64,000 nucleotides of DNA from MKSF01 sp037190225 (GCA_037190225.1 JBBCJL010000019.1:1-64000), one strand, 5' to 3'. Shown: positions 17,269 through 26,310, counted from the first letter of the stretch. The notes: generated by a model from the sequence alone, not told the origin. A program made the numbers and translations.

Positions 17269-18204
17269 ATGTCATTATCAGTAAAGCATTTATTAGGCAT
17301 TAAGGATTTAAAGAAAGAAGATATTGAGCTGATCCTGCATACCGCGGCCAACTTTAAGGATGTATTGCAAAGGCCTATCAAGAAGGTCCCTACGCTGAGG
17401 GATACCACGATCGTCAACCTTTTTTACGAGAATTCCACCCGCACCCGTATCTCCTTTGAGCTGGCCGAGAAAAGATTGAGCGCTGATACCATCAATTTCG
17501 CAGCTTCTTCCAGCTCGGTCTCCAAAGGAGAGACCCTGATAGATACGGTGAATAATGTCCTCTCTATGAAGGTGGATATGGTGGTCATGCGTCATGCTGC
17601 CACAGGGGCTCCGCACTTCCTGTCCAGGCATATCCCGGCGAGCATCATAAATGCCGGCGATGGTATCAATGAGCATCCTACGCAGGCTTTGCTGGATGCC
17701 TATTCCATTAAGGAAAAGCTGGGCGGGCTGGAAGGCAGGAAAATAGCGCTGATAGGTGACATTATGCACTCCAGGGTTGCCCTGAGCAATATTTATTTAC
17801 TGACCAAAATGGGCGCGGAGGTAGAAGTTTGCGGTCCGCCAACGCTGATACCCAAGCATATTGAGCACCTGGGCGTCAGGGTATCCTATGACCTGAAAAA
17901 GACATTGCAGTGGTGTGATGTAGCCAATGTATTGAGAATACAGCTGGAAAGGCAGCACAAGCCGCTGTTTTCCTCACTCCGGGAGTATAACCTGTACTAC
18001 GGGGTCAGCAAGGCATTGGTGGACAGCCTGGATAAAGAGATCGTGATCATGCACCCGGGTCCCATCAACAGGGGGGTTGAGCTGAATTCCGATGTAGCGG
18101 ACAGCGGCCATTCCATTATCCTGGACCAGGTGGAGAACGGGGTAGCCGTCCGGATGGCGGTGCTGTATCTCCTGGCAGGGAAAAAGGACGAGCTGGTGGT
18201 ATAA
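17269..18204 (+). CDS. pyrB: aspartate carbamoyltransferase, catalytic subunit
   Basis: 311 residues. It joins carbamoyl phosphate and aspartate to give N-carbamoylaspartate, the first committed step of pyrimidine synthesis. Seen: the carbamoyl-phosphate loop STRTR (56-60), the SSSSVSKGET loop near 80-90 that closes over the active site, the HPTQALLDAY stretch, and HPGPINRGVEL near the C-terminus. No regulatory subunit gene (pyrI) follows. It is the last gene before a strong terminator and is presumably co-transcribed with pyrR. Confidence 0.96.
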   Translation: MSLSVKHLLGIKDLKKEDIELILHTAANFKDVLQRPIKKVPTLRDTTIVNLFYENSTRTRISFELAEKRLSADTINFAASSSSVSKGETLIDTVNNVLSMKVDMVVMRHAATGAPHFLSRHIPASIINAGDGINEHPTQALLDAYSIKEKLGGLEGRKIALIGDIMHSRVALSNIYLLTKMGAEVEVCGPPTLIPKHIEHLGVRVSYDLKKTLQWCDVANVLRIQLERQHKPLFSSLREYNLYYGVSKALVDSLDKEIVIMHPGPINRGVELNSDVADSGHSIILDQVENGVAVRMAVLYLLAGKKDELVV

Positions 18205-18226
18205 CCGGGCAACGATAGCTATATGG

Positions 18227-18260
18227 CAGGGCTTTGTAAATACTACAAAGCCCTGTTTTC
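18227..18260 (+). terminator. terminator after pyrB
   Basis: A perfect 12-bp stem (18227-18238 with 18244-18255) with a 5-base loop followed by TTTTC, 22 bases after the pyrB stop. Confidence 0.85.
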
Positions 18261-18349
18261 GTACAGTGGAGCGCCGGGGTCATCTTACGCATTTGTGAAA
18301 TATATAAAAGGGTGAACTTAATTGCCCTGCTTTTCCTTAATTTTATAAT

Positions 18350-19135
18350 ATGTATAAATGGCTGTTGATACTGATTGCTGCTGTAACCCCTCTCACTGTG
18401 CCTGCACAGGGGTATCATTACACTGATTTCCCCAATTCGTTGTTGTGGGAGGTGAAGGGCAATGGCATCACCAGGCCGGTATATATCTTTGGCACCATTC
18501 ATCATATCTGCAATAAATGGGTGTACTGGACGCCCAAGATAGACTCCCTGCTGCATTCAGTGGATAAGGTCTTTTTTGAGGTGGATGTGGCCAAGCTGCA
18601 TAAGATATACTATATGCAGGAAGAGGTGAAGGGGCTGGATACGATGAAGACATCTATCCGGGGGATACTGGCCGGTATGAACGAAACGTATTTCTGTACG
18701 GATGAGATCGGCTATGAAAGCATTATCTACACCAAGGCGGTGGATGCCAGCATTGCGACCTCCGGCCTGGAATCCATTTCCTCCCAGGTATTCCTGCTGG
18801 ATAAGATCTATGATGACAAGATCGCTATTGAGCAGCCGGGAGCCTTCCATACCTACAGGCGTATGTATAACAGCCTGCTGAAAAGCTACGCGGAGCAGAA
18901 TATCAACATATTGTACCACCTGACCAATATACAGATGTCATTTGAGCAGTCCAGGCAATTGCTGGACGACCGGAATAAAAGATGGGTGCTGAAGTTCAAC
19001 CAGCTGGTAAAGGACAAATCCATATTCATCGCGGTGGGAGCCGCCCACCTGGGAGGCAAAGCGGGCGTATTGAACCTGCTCCAGGATAGAGGATATACGG
19101 TTACGCCTGTAAATTACAAGACCCGGCAGGATTGA
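18350..19135 (+). CDS. TraB/GumN-family exported protein
   Basis: 261 residues. A signal peptide (residues 1-20, cleavage near PAQ) precedes the TraB/GumN domain with its early signature SLLWEVKGN and VYIFGTIH, and a late conserved stretch IFIAVGAAHLGGKAGVLNLL. Known: this family has two GxxH-type motifs and is proposed to be a metalloprotease-like (Tiki/TraB) fold; the GTIH and AAHLGG motifs are present here. Substrate is unknown. It is single and convergent with the following minus-strand lipoprotein gene, 29 bases away. Confidence 0.87.
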   Translation: MYKWLLILIAAVTPLTVPAQGYHYTDFPNSLLWEVKGNGITRPVYIFGTIHHICNKWVYWTPKIDSLLHSVDKVFFEVDVAKLHKIYYMQEEVKGLDTMKTSIRGILAGMNETYFCTDEIGYESIIYTKAVDASIATSGLESISSQVFLLDKIYDDKIAIEQPGAFHTYRRMYNSLLKSYAEQNINILYHLTNIQMSFEQSRQLLDDRNKRWVLKFNQLVKDKSIFIAVGAAHLGGKAGVLNLLQDRGYTVTPVNYKTRQD

Positions 19136-19164
19136 TGCCAGGCATCTGCTTCCGGTGATGAAGG

Positions 19165-19839
19165 TCAGCGGTCCGGCTTCCGAGTTTTTTCAATGAGTTT
19201 GTCAAAGTCTGCTTGTATTCTTTTTTGTTCTTCCTGTAAGTAGTCGTCTGAAAATGGCGAACCGCAATCCTGGTTGTTTATCTGATGGAACAATTTCCCG
19301 TTTGCAAAATAGCTTCTGTCTTCAATTATTTCTGACCGGTTGAAGTCAAACGTTTCGGTGTCATTGTTCTCTTGCATTGCAGTGGTATCGTAATACAATG
19401 GACGGTTATATTGGTGCCGTTTTTCAAAAACGAATGAAAGTTGTCCGTTCAATAAATAATATGCTGTCAGCAGCTGAAATGTTTCACCGTAATGTCGCGC
19501 TACGATCTTTTCTAATTGCCTGTTTTGGTAATAATATCTTGCCTCTCCTCCTTCTGTTGATTCCGATAATGCTTCTGTATCAATGGAAGTCCAGTTTGTA
19601 ATTGAATTGATTCTTTGAAAGTTATCTCTGATCGGCTGTAGCCTGTCGGTCAGATATTCGCTGGTAAGAATATCTGCTTCATTAAAAGTTTCTTTCAGCC
19701 AGACAGTATCCTGTTGAAAACTGTCCGGCTGCACAAAAGACGGCGCTGTACTTACCTGACTGATTTTATTGTTGCCCGTTGCGCAACTGATAAATAAAAA
19801 AGTCAAAGTTAGTACGTAGTATATCAGTCTGTTTTTCAC
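19165..19839 (-). CDS. hypothetical lipoprotein
   Basis: 224 residues, unrecognised. Seen: a lipoprotein signal with lipobox FISC (Cys19), then a mixed alpha/beta domain rich in Gln, Asn and Thr with no motif I know. Base composition is visibly more AT-rich than the neighbouring metabolic genes. It follows the hypothetical membrane-anchored protein at 20638 by about 60 bases on the same strand, and the two may form an operon. Confidence 0.65.
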   Translation of the reverse strand: MKNRLIYYVLTLTFLFISCATGNNKISQVSTAPSFVQPDSFQQDTVWLKETFNEADILTSEYLTDRLQPIRDNFQRINSITNWTSIDTEALSESTEGGEARYYYQNRQLEKIVARHYGETFQLLTAYYLLNGQLSFVFEKRHQYNRPLYYDTTAMQENNDTETFDFNRSEIIEDRSYFANGKLFHQINNQDCGSPFSDDYLQEEQKRIQADFDKLIEKTRKPDR

Positions 19840-19900
19840 TGTATCGTTGTTTAAGCTGGCTGCCGGTGGTCAATGCAAATATTGGTAACAATTTATTGCG

Positions 19901-20638
19901 CTACTTTTCATTTTCGTCCGGCTGCGTCAATAGTTTCTTCACATCAGGGTCTTTGGAGTATTTTTCATAAATAACTTCTGTTGTTTCCGTATTTTGTAAA
20001 GGATTGAAGCCAATGTCGTAAAGAGATTGTGATATTAATTGAAAGTTATAGGTAAAAAAAGATAAATACCCGGTATTATATTCGGCTGCGTCCTTTTCGG
20101 TAAACCTAATCTTATCCAGATAAACGGTCAGATAATGTTTAAAATCGGATAATGAAAGGCTGTCAAGGGATTTCATTTGTTTTAGTGAATCAACATAGTG
20201 TTCTGAGAATACATAATAACCAAATAGTTGCCTGTGGTCATTTTTGTGTAATTGAATTAAGGTTTCAATGTCATTCACTGAAGTATCGTGAAGGTTCCAG
20301 GCAATTTGAAAATATTTTTTGTCATTCGGATTAATAAAGGTCATTGCAGAAAATTTTAGCGTATCCTCTTGTGATTTGCTGATTATCAAAGTCCTGTCGC
20401 TGAGCTTTACCATTTTTATGTAATTAATTGATTGGTCTGGGTTGCCTTTGGGCGTGAAATCTGTAAAAAGCTGTCGGGTTTTAATGCTGTCTCTGGTTAT
20501 GGAAAACTCAATAAGTCCGCTCCTGTTAACCATATACCAGGTGCCGAAAAATTCTTGCGGGAAACAGGGCCGAAAAGTCAATAGTAAGATTATCGTTATA
20601 ATCAATGGTAAGATTATAACGATAAATAGTCGTATCAT
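19901..20638 (-). CDS. hypothetical membrane-anchored protein
   Basis: 245 residues from the ATG at 20638 (MIRLFIVIILPLIITIILLL); an in-frame ATG at 20665 would add nine polar residues. Seen: one N-terminal hydrophobic segment and a soluble domain with GTWYMVNRSGLIEFSITRD, reminiscent of lipocalin-like or META-type domains, but I cannot assign it. The coding region is AT-rich, like the next gene. A 14-bp perfect inverted repeat lies in its first codons (20590-20603 with 20612-20625). Confidence 0.6.
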   Translation of the reverse strand: MIRLFIVIILPLIITIILLLTFRPCFPQEFFGTWYMVNRSGLIEFSITRDSIKTRQLFTDFTPKGNPDQSINYIKMVKLSDRTLIISKSQEDTLKFSAMTFINPNDKKYFQIAWNLHDTSVNDIETLIQLHKNDHRQLFGYYVFSEHYVDSLKQMKSLDSLSLSDFKHYLTVYLDKIRFTEKDAAEYNTGYLSFFTYNFQLISQSLYDIGFNPLQNTETTEVIYEKYSKDPDVKKLLTQPDENEK

Positions 20639-20846
20639 AATTGCTGGAACCCCGTGTATTGACATAGCTTACTGTTTTAATTGTTTGTAAATATTTGCGT
20701 TTCAGATAACTAGACTAAGAAAAAAGCCAATGAGAAAGCCAGGCTTTCTCCCGGTTGATGAGTCTGTTATAATGTTGTTGATGCGTTATTCCCCAATTAT
20801 TGCCGCCCTGTTAGTAAAATATGAAAGCATTTAGTGCCAATAAGAT

Positions 20847-20883
20847 AAAAAAAGCGGACTGCTTTAAAACAGTCCGCTTTTTG
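20847..20883 (-). terminator. bidirectional terminator by the small Cys-rich lipoprotein gene
   Basis: The arms 20847-20861 and 20870-20883 form an A-tract/GC-stem/T-tract hairpin (aaaaagcggactg / cagtccgcttttt). It lies 20 bases after the stop of the minus-strand lipoprotein gene at 20904, and by symmetry can also act on the plus strand. Confidence 0.8.
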
Positions 20884-20903
20884 CTTATTGGATAGTAATA
20901 TGA

Positions 20904-21125
20904 TTACTTAAGTTCACAGGTGCTTTCATTACCGTCAATGGCAGTCGTTCTTTCACAGATATCTTTTGCATCTTTCCGGGAAGCCTTTACTGTCTGAGAC
21001 TCGTTGATCTTTTCAACGCCCAGCTCGGTGTACTTACAAACGCAGGTATATTGTTTGTTACAGGATGTAAATAAACCACCCGCTAACAACAGGGAAGATG
21101 CAAGAATGATAAAACTCTTTTTCAT
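20904..21125 (-). CDS. small Cys-containing lipoprotein
   Basis: 73 residues starting MKKSFIILAS at 21125; the frame runs upstream to 21383, but only this start gives a signal peptide. Seen: lipobox LFTSC (Cys22) and four further cysteines (28, 30, 57, 70), CNKQYTCVCKY being a pattern I associate with small Bacteroidota lipoproteins of unknown function. Mature part is about 52 residues. It is a single-gene unit with a strong terminator. Confidence 0.72.
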   Translation of the reverse strand: MKKSFIILASSLLLAGGLFTSCNKQYTCVCKYTELGVEKINESQTVKASRKDAKDICERTTAIDGNESTCELK

Positions 21126-21792
21126 AAAAAGTATGATTTGGATATTGTAAATAGTTTTTATACTGAATAATACTGCAATTATACAAATTATTTTTTTATA
21201 AACAGCAGGACTGTTCAAAAAAATTGTCCTCAGGGCCGGTGCAGAGATGAGAAACGCTGTGCGTCCTGAAAGAACAAAATCCCCCGTCTTTGATCCCGGG
21301 ACATTATTAGGTATGGATATTGGACCGCGGGGTACAGGACGGAGCATTGTCAGGCGTAAAATAAAATAATCCCGCTGCAGCATATCTGTTATTTAAGCAG
21401 GTAGTATTAATAATCCGCGGGGATATTTTGTACGCGGTGGCTGTCCGGATAGAGCAGGGCAGCAAAAGATACCCGGCATCGAATATGGATAAGATGCCGT
21501 TTCGGTTCTGGCGTAAAAATGGATCCGCCTGACCCTTGATAAAGTAGCAATATTCCATCGCCGGAAATCTGGTGGACGGGCTCCTGTAGTAAGCTTATTG
21601 CCTGTACGTTTGATAGCGGAGGTCAGGGGATGGGCAGCGGATCAGCCAGAACGAACAGTACGGCATATTGCTGTTCTGCCTGCCTGGCAATAAGGGAGAA
21701 AAGGAGTGGATATTACTCCGGGGAACCAAGGATTTAAAATGTTAAAGGTTACGGGTCACGCAGCATCCGGACGGGTTGTAGGGTAGGAGATA
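21126..21792. other. non-coding or decayed region
   Basis: About 670 bases with no convincing gene. A stop-to-stop frame at 21617-21745 reads plausibly as protein (QNEQYGILLFCLPGNKG) but has no start codon and no family. The presence of a strong plus-strand-compatible terminator right after this stretch suggests a lost gene or an untranslated RNA. Confidence 0.45.
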
Positions 21793-21827
21793 AAAGGGGT
21801 TTGTGCCATAATGGCACAAGCCCCTTT
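21793..21827. terminator. orphan strong hairpin
   Basis: A 16-bp stem with one G-T wobble (21793-21808 with 21812-21827, loop taa) has A residues before and TTT after, as in a bidirectional terminator. No gene ends within 600 bases on either side. Confidence 0.7.
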
Positions 21828-22339
21828 GCTATTCCGGCATGCCTACTGGTCAGTGATGCTGTCATTGCTGGTCCCGGAGCCGTATGAAGATAGGTGGGAG
21901 TGACTGCTGATACCTGAATGCACCTCTCCAGAAATAAATACATATAGTATTATTTAATTTGAATGAATAAAATGCGGTTTTTGCAGATATTATATTAGGT
22001 TCCCAAGTGTTTATTTATACTTTAAATAACTTTATATAATCTATACAAAATATTATAAACCAATATTTTATTTTATTATTTAATTATTTTTACGCCATTG
22101 TGTCAGTTTTTTGATTTTGTGTATTATTTAAAAATATAAATAAATGGTTTATAGTTATATATTTTAATTACCGGAACAAAAATATAGGTATGGCCTGAAA
22201 ATGGATCACTGAAAGAAACATATTGTATTTATTTTTTATTTATAAGTGTTCGAAGAATTATTTTTTGCCGAAATTCAGGCTATTTGAAAGAATTGTATAT
22301 CTTGAGTTGGTTTTTTAAAAAAGATTAAAATTTGAGGCC
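21828..22339. other. AT-rich region upstream of the symporter gene
   Basis: About 510 bases, strongly AT-rich from 21940 on, with no gene. I did not find an exact TAnnTTTG element near the symporter ATG. The region may hold its promoter and regulatory sites. Confidence 0.5.
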
Positions 22340-23812
22340 ATGAAATCAAAACTGCAATTGACCACTCTGGTGCTGTTTACGCTGGGATCCGTAATTTCAT
22401 TTTTATACCTGAACGGGTGGCCGGGTGTCAATGTGACAGTTGTTAAAATAGTCTGGTTACTATTTGCCATGATCTTCTTTGGGTTCGCTTTTTACAGGAA
22501 ATCCCTTACTACGTGGATACTGGCAGCTATGGTGGCCGGCATTTTCATTGGCTTTGAATTTCACGATTTCGCTCTTGAGCTTCAGGTGCTTAGCAAGGTT
22601 TTCCTGAAGCTGATAAAATCCATTATCGGTCCTATCCTGTTTGCCACCCTGGTGGTGGGGATCGCCAGCCATTCCAACATGAAACAGTTGGGCAGAATGG
22701 GTTGGAAATCATTGCTTTATTTTGAAGTGGTCACTACACTGGCATTGGTAGTGGGCCTGCTGGCCATTAATGTATCCAAAGCCGGAAGCAATATAGAATT
22801 GCCGGATAACCTGAAGGATGCTATGCCATTGTCCGCTACCAGGCAGAACCAGCAGCGTATCATAGAGGTATTGGATAGTGCGGGTGTGGAAATGCCGGCT
22901 GATCTCCTGCATCGCCTTCCGGATGCTCAGCCTCCCGGCTGGAAGGAGCATGTGCTGGATATTTTTCCGGAAAATATTGCCAAGGCGGTCGCGGAAGGCC
23001 AGGTGCTGCCTATCGTGGTATTCAGCGTGATCTTCGGGATCGCGCTGGCTATGCTGAACGAGCAGAAAAAGCGGCCGATGCTGGAATTTACAGAAAGCCT
23101 GGCCGAAACCATGTTCAAGTTCACCAATATTATCATGTACTTTGCTCCTTTTGGGGTGGGAGCGGCTATCGCGCACGCCACGGCAGAGCTGGGTGTGGAT
23201 ATACTGGTAGCCTTATTTAAGTTGCTTATAACTTTATATATCGCATTATTAATCTTTGTTATTCTGGTATTTGGATCGGTTATGTTAATCTGCAGGATAC
23301 CTGTACGGCAATTCTTTAAAGCGGTTCAGGAGCCGGTGACCATCGCTTTCGCCACCACCAGCTCTGAAAGCGCGCTGCCTAAGGCTATGGAGAACCTGGA
23401 AAAATTTGGTGTGCCGAGAAAGATCGTGGCTTTTGTGCTGCCCACAGGGTACACCTTCAACCTGGATGGTACGACCTTATACCTTTCGCTGGCCGTGGTG
23501 TTTGTGGCGCAGGCGGCTAACATTGATCTCTCTATCGGGCAGCAGATAATGATCGGGCTGACACTAATGCTTACCAGTAAAGGTGTGGCGGGAGTACCCA
23601 GGGCCTCCCTGGTAATACTGACCGGTGCGGCTGCTACATTTAACCTGCCTCTGTGGCCTATAATGGCCATCCTGGGTATAGATGAGCTGATGGATATGGC
23701 AAGGACATCGGTCAATGTGCTGGGCAACAGCCTGGCCAGCTGTGTGGTAGCGCGCTGGGAAGGCGAATTGGATGATGCAAAAATGTTAGCTTATAATAAT
23801 GATGATGAGTAG
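22340..23812 (+). CDS. dicarboxylate/amino acid:cation symporter (DAACS, GltP/DctA type)
   Basis: 490 residues; longer than GltP by about 50 residues because of an insertion of roughly 60 hydrophilic residues after the fourth helix (LPDNLKDAMPLSATR to PPGWKEHVLD, about 150-205), common in Bacteroidota members. Seen: TTSSESALPKAMENLE (the serine-rich re-entrant loop HP1), GYTFNLDGTTLYLS (TM7 NMDGT equivalent), SKGVAGVPRASLVIL (HP2) and ARTSVNVLGNS (TM8 substrate aspartate replaced by the Arg-Thr-Ser-Val-Asn context typical of the family). It imports glutamate, aspartate or C4-dicarboxylates with sodium or protons; which one cannot be told. It stands alone. Confidence 0.9.
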   Translation: MKSKLQLTTLVLFTLGSVISFLYLNGWPGVNVTVVKIVWLLFAMIFFGFAFYRKSLTTWILAAMVAGIFIGFEFHDFALELQVLSKVFLKLIKSIIGPILFATLVVGIASHSNMKQLGRMGWKSLLYFEVVTTLALVVGLLAINVSKAGSNIELPDNLKDAMPLSATRQNQQRIIEVLDSAGVEMPADLLHRLPDAQPPGWKEHVLDIFPENIAKAVAEGQVLPIVVFSVIFGIALAMLNEQKKRPMLEFTESLAETMFKFTNIIMYFAPFGVGAAIAHATAELGVDILVALFKLLITLYIALLIFVILVFGSVMLICRIPVRQFFKAVQEPVTIAFATTSSESALPKAMENLEKFGVPRKIVAFVLPTGYTFNLDGTTLYLSLAVVFVAQAANIDLSIGQQIMIGLTLMLTSKGVAGVPRASLVILTGAAATFNLPLWPIMAILGIDELMDMARTSVNVLGNSLASCVVARWEGELDDAKMLAYNNDDE

Positions 23813-23969
23813 TTTATATGTTTTTATATGAAGTTGTTATGCTGGAATAATATCAGCTTAGGATAGCATTGCTTTGTTTTAATGACTATCTGCTGATAGA
23901 CAAGCACCTGTTAATCCGGATACGTTTCACTGAAAAGTAGGCACTCTGTGAGGGGACGCTTTTACAGCT

Positions 23970-24060
23970 AAAGATACCATAGTGCCTGGGCATCCCGGAC
24001 GGATGTGAGGGTGTTCCGTATACTTTGCAGCTGGTCCCTGCAGCTTTCATATAGTGGCCT
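23970..24060. repeat. REP-like dispersed element, copy 1
   Basis: About 90 bases aligning with 63781-63874: shared blocks include aaagatac, cctgggcat, ggatgtgagg and cagcttycatat. The core (gcat-ccggacggatgtgagg) resembles the Bacteroidota element often written with cattccga...gaggaatct. The second half is more diverged. Confidence 0.7.
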
Positions 24061-24420
24061 TTCGGCTTACGGGTAGATCCGGTTTGCTTTTCTGACCGGG
24101 ATATTTGTCGGCTGATGGTACGTTTCGGATCAATAAATATTGTTAGTGTATATTGTGTGGCTTAATCTCTTGATTATCATATTATTTTGTTCCTTGGTAT
24201 TATCTATTGCATTGTTGGCAGAATTTCTATGCGCTTTTACGGCAGGCTATAATACAGGAGTTGTGGTCGGATGTTAAAAGCTGTGATCGTTGCTGCTGCC
24301 GATCCTGGGAAAATAATATGTTACGCCACAGGTGTAAAGGCGGGTATGGCTGTTTGTCTTTATAATTATTGCATGATCCTTAATAGAGAATAAAAATACC
24401 TCAATCCGAACAAATCGTTG

Positions 24421-24428
24421 TAACTTTG
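24421..24428 (+). promoter_or_regulatory. -7 promoter element of ribBA
   Basis: TAACTTTG, an exact TAnnTTTG match 40 bases before the ribBA ATG. No TTG stands at the -33 distance. Confidence 0.55.
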
Positions 24429-24468
24429 ATGCGCTAAAAAAGTGTTTCAATTTTTATAAACATATCAT

Positions 24469-25668
24469 ATGCTCAATACAATAGCTGAAGCTATAGAAGA
24501 TATAAAGAAAGGAAAGCTGATCATTGTGGTGGATGATGAAGACCGGGAAAATGAGGGCGATTTTGTTACTGCGGCGCGGAATGTGACACCGGAAGTGATC
24601 AACTTCATGTCAAAATACGGGAGAGGACTGATCTGCGCGCCGATCACTGAGGCACGTGCCGCTGCGCTGGAGCTGAACCTAATGGTGGAAAATAATACGG
24701 TGCTGCACCAGACGCCGTTCACGGTATCGGTGGACCTGATAGGTCATGGCTGCACTACCGGCATTTCTGCCCATGACCGTGCCAAGACGGTACAGGCCCT
24801 GATCGACCCGGCTACCCGGCCCGGCGACCTGGGTCGTCCGGGGCATATCTTCCCCCTGAGGGCCAAGGATGGCGGCGTGCTGCGCCGTACCGGGCATACG
24901 GAAGCCACGGTGGACCTCGCTCGCCTGGCAGGTATGGAGCCTGCGGGCGTGCTGGTGGAGATCATGAATGAGGACGGTACCATGGCCCGCTTGCCGGAAT
25001 TGCTGGAGCTGGCCAGGAAATACGACATGAAGATCATCTCCATCAAGGACCTGATCGCTTATCGCCTGGAGACGGAATCGCTGATAGAAGAAATAGTAAG
25101 GGTCAATATGCCTACCCGGCATGGCGTCTTTGAGCTGGTGGCCTTTGAGCAGAAAAATACAGGGGAGCAGCATGTGGCGCTGATAAAAGGAGACTGGAAA
25201 GAAGGTGATACGGTATTGACAAGGATCCACAGCAGCTGCTTTACCGGTGATATCCTGCATTCGCTGCGATGTGACTGCGGAGAGCAACTGACCGCCGCGA
25301 TGGAAATGATCGAGCGGGAAGGACAGGGCTGCCTGCTGTATATGAACCAGGAAGGCAGGGGCATCGGGCTGATGAACAAGCTGAAAGCCTACAAGCTCCA
25401 GGAGCAGGGCAAAGATACTGTGGAGGCCAACCTCGCGCTGGGCTTTAAGATGGACCAGCGTGACTATGGCATAGGCGCCCAGATACTGCGGCATCTGAAA
25501 ATAACCAACCTGCGCCTGATGAGCAATAATCCCCGTAAGCGTGCCGGCCTTTCCGGTTACGGGATTGAAATAGTGGATACTGTACCTATCGAGGTGCTTC
25601 CCAATCCTCATAACGAATTCTACCTGAAGACCAAGAGGGATAAGCTGGGACACGAGATATTAAAATAA
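24469..25668 (+). CDS. ribBA: bifunctional 3,4-dihydroxy-2-butanone 4-phosphate synthase / GTP cyclohydrolase II
   Basis: 399 residues. The first half (residues 1-205) makes the four-carbon precursor of riboflavin from ribulose 5-phosphate; the second half (206-399) opens GTP to the pyrimidine precursor. Seen: the RibB acidic loop DDEDRENEGD (22-31) and HTEATVDLARLAG; in the RibA half the zinc cysteines Cys257, Cys268 and Cys270 (SLRCDCGEQ) and the catalytic region YMNQEGRGIGL. Both halves look intact. It is monocistronic by context, followed by a GC-rich hairpin. No riboswitch is evident. Confidence 0.96.
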   Translation: MLNTIAEAIEDIKKGKLIIVVDDEDRENEGDFVTAARNVTPEVINFMSKYGRGLICAPITEARAAALELNLMVENNTVLHQTPFTVSVDLIGHGCTTGISAHDRAKTVQALIDPATRPGDLGRPGHIFPLRAKDGGVLRRTGHTEATVDLARLAGMEPAGVLVEIMNEDGTMARLPELLELARKYDMKIISIKDLIAYRLETESLIEEIVRVNMPTRHGVFELVAFEQKNTGEQHVALIKGDWKEGDTVLTRIHSSCFTGDILHSLRCDCGEQLTAAMEMIEREGQGCLLYMNQEGRGIGLMNKLKAYKLQEQGKDTVEANLALGFKMDQRDYGIGAQILRHLKITNLRLMSNNPRKRAGLSGYGIEIVDTVPIEVLPNPHNEFYLKTKRDKLGHEILK

Positions 25669-25677
25669 AGGAATGCT

Positions 25678-25713
25678 GCCGGCAGCGGGTTGAAATACCG
25701 GCTGCCGGCTTTG
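25678..25713 (+). terminator. hairpin after ribBA
   Basis: The arms gccggcagc (25678-25686) and gctgccggc (25701-25709) are exact complements and extend imperfectly inwards; only TTT follows. It starts ten bases after the ribBA stop. Confidence 0.6.
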
Positions 25714-25787
25714 CATATGCAGGGTCGGATCCGGAGGCGGAAAATAATTTTATCGCCGTTCCGGGTGAGAAGCGTGGTTTTAAACCT

Positions 25788-25795
25788 TATTTTTG
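25788..25795 (+). promoter_or_regulatory. -7 promoter element of the 139-residue membrane protein
   Basis: TATTTTTG, an exact TAnnTTTG match. Its position shows that the in-frame ATG at 25793 cannot be used, and that translation begins at 25835. Confidence 0.6.
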
Positions 25796-25834
25796 CGAAA
25801 ACATAAAAAAACTACAAACAAAAACTATTCTGTT

Positions 25835-26254
25835 ATGCTAACCGGATTTCTACATCTCCACTCGTATTTTGCCTATTTGGTATTGGCCTTACTGGTTATC
25901 TCCGTGATCGTTGCGCTGCTGAATGTGGCAGGTAGCAAGCCGTTCGGGGGGCTGTCTAAAATCTCTAAATTTGCGATGATCGCCACCCATACCCAGTTCC
26001 TGGTGGGCATCATACTGTATGTGATGGAAGGCAGGTATGTGGATATGGGAGAGAAAATGGGTATCTCCTCGGAGCGCTTGCTGGCCCTGGAGCATCCCCT
26101 GATGATGCTGGTCGGTATCGTATTGATTACGGTCGGTAACTCCAAAGCCAAAAAAGCGCAGACCGATGCCCAGAAAAACAAAAGCATCCTGGTCTTCTTC
26201 GGCCTGGGGCTGATCTGTATCCTTGCCAGGATACCCTGGAGCAACTGGCTCTGA
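25835..26254 (+). CDS. four-helix membrane protein of unknown function
   Basis: 139 residues from MLTGFLHLHSYFAY. A longer frame from 25793 is excluded because its ATG lies inside the -7 element. Seen: four hydrophobic segments (about 8-32, 48-68, 83-103, 115-133), with histidines in HLHSY (7-9), in ATHTQ and in EHPLMM. Arrangement and histidines recall small haem b or cytochrome-like membrane proteins of Bacteroidota, but I see no definitive haem pair. It is a single gene with its own promoter and terminator. Confidence 0.75.
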   Translation: MLTGFLHLHSYFAYLVLALLVISVIVALLNVAGSKPFGGLSKISKFAMIATHTQFLVGIILYVMEGRYVDMGEKMGISSERLLALEHPLMMLVGIVLITVGNSKAKKAQTDAQKNKSILVFFGLGLICILARIPWSNWL

Positions 26255-26310
26255 GCTTAAAGGCGCCGGTACAGCCGGACATATTGCTACTATAACTTAT
26301 GAATTGCAGA

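Larger units (their letters stand above)
23813..24468. other. long intergenic region before ribBA
   Basis: About 650 bases without a gene. It holds a REP-like element (23970-24060) and, at its end, the ribBA -7 element. I looked for an FMN riboswitch and did not find its conserved core. Confidence 0.6.

Noticed and set aside
21617..21745. Protein-like frame in the empty region
   Set aside because: It lies between stop codons with no start, and I know no related protein; it could be debris but cannot be called a gene.
23813..24468. FMN riboswitch upstream of ribBA
   Set aside because: I looked for the conserved core around AGGG and GGTGAAA blocks and did not find it.
24679..25653. 324-codon minus-strand frame opposite ribBA
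   Set aside because: The plus-strand ribBA frame is intact with zinc and acidic motifs; the opposite frame has none.
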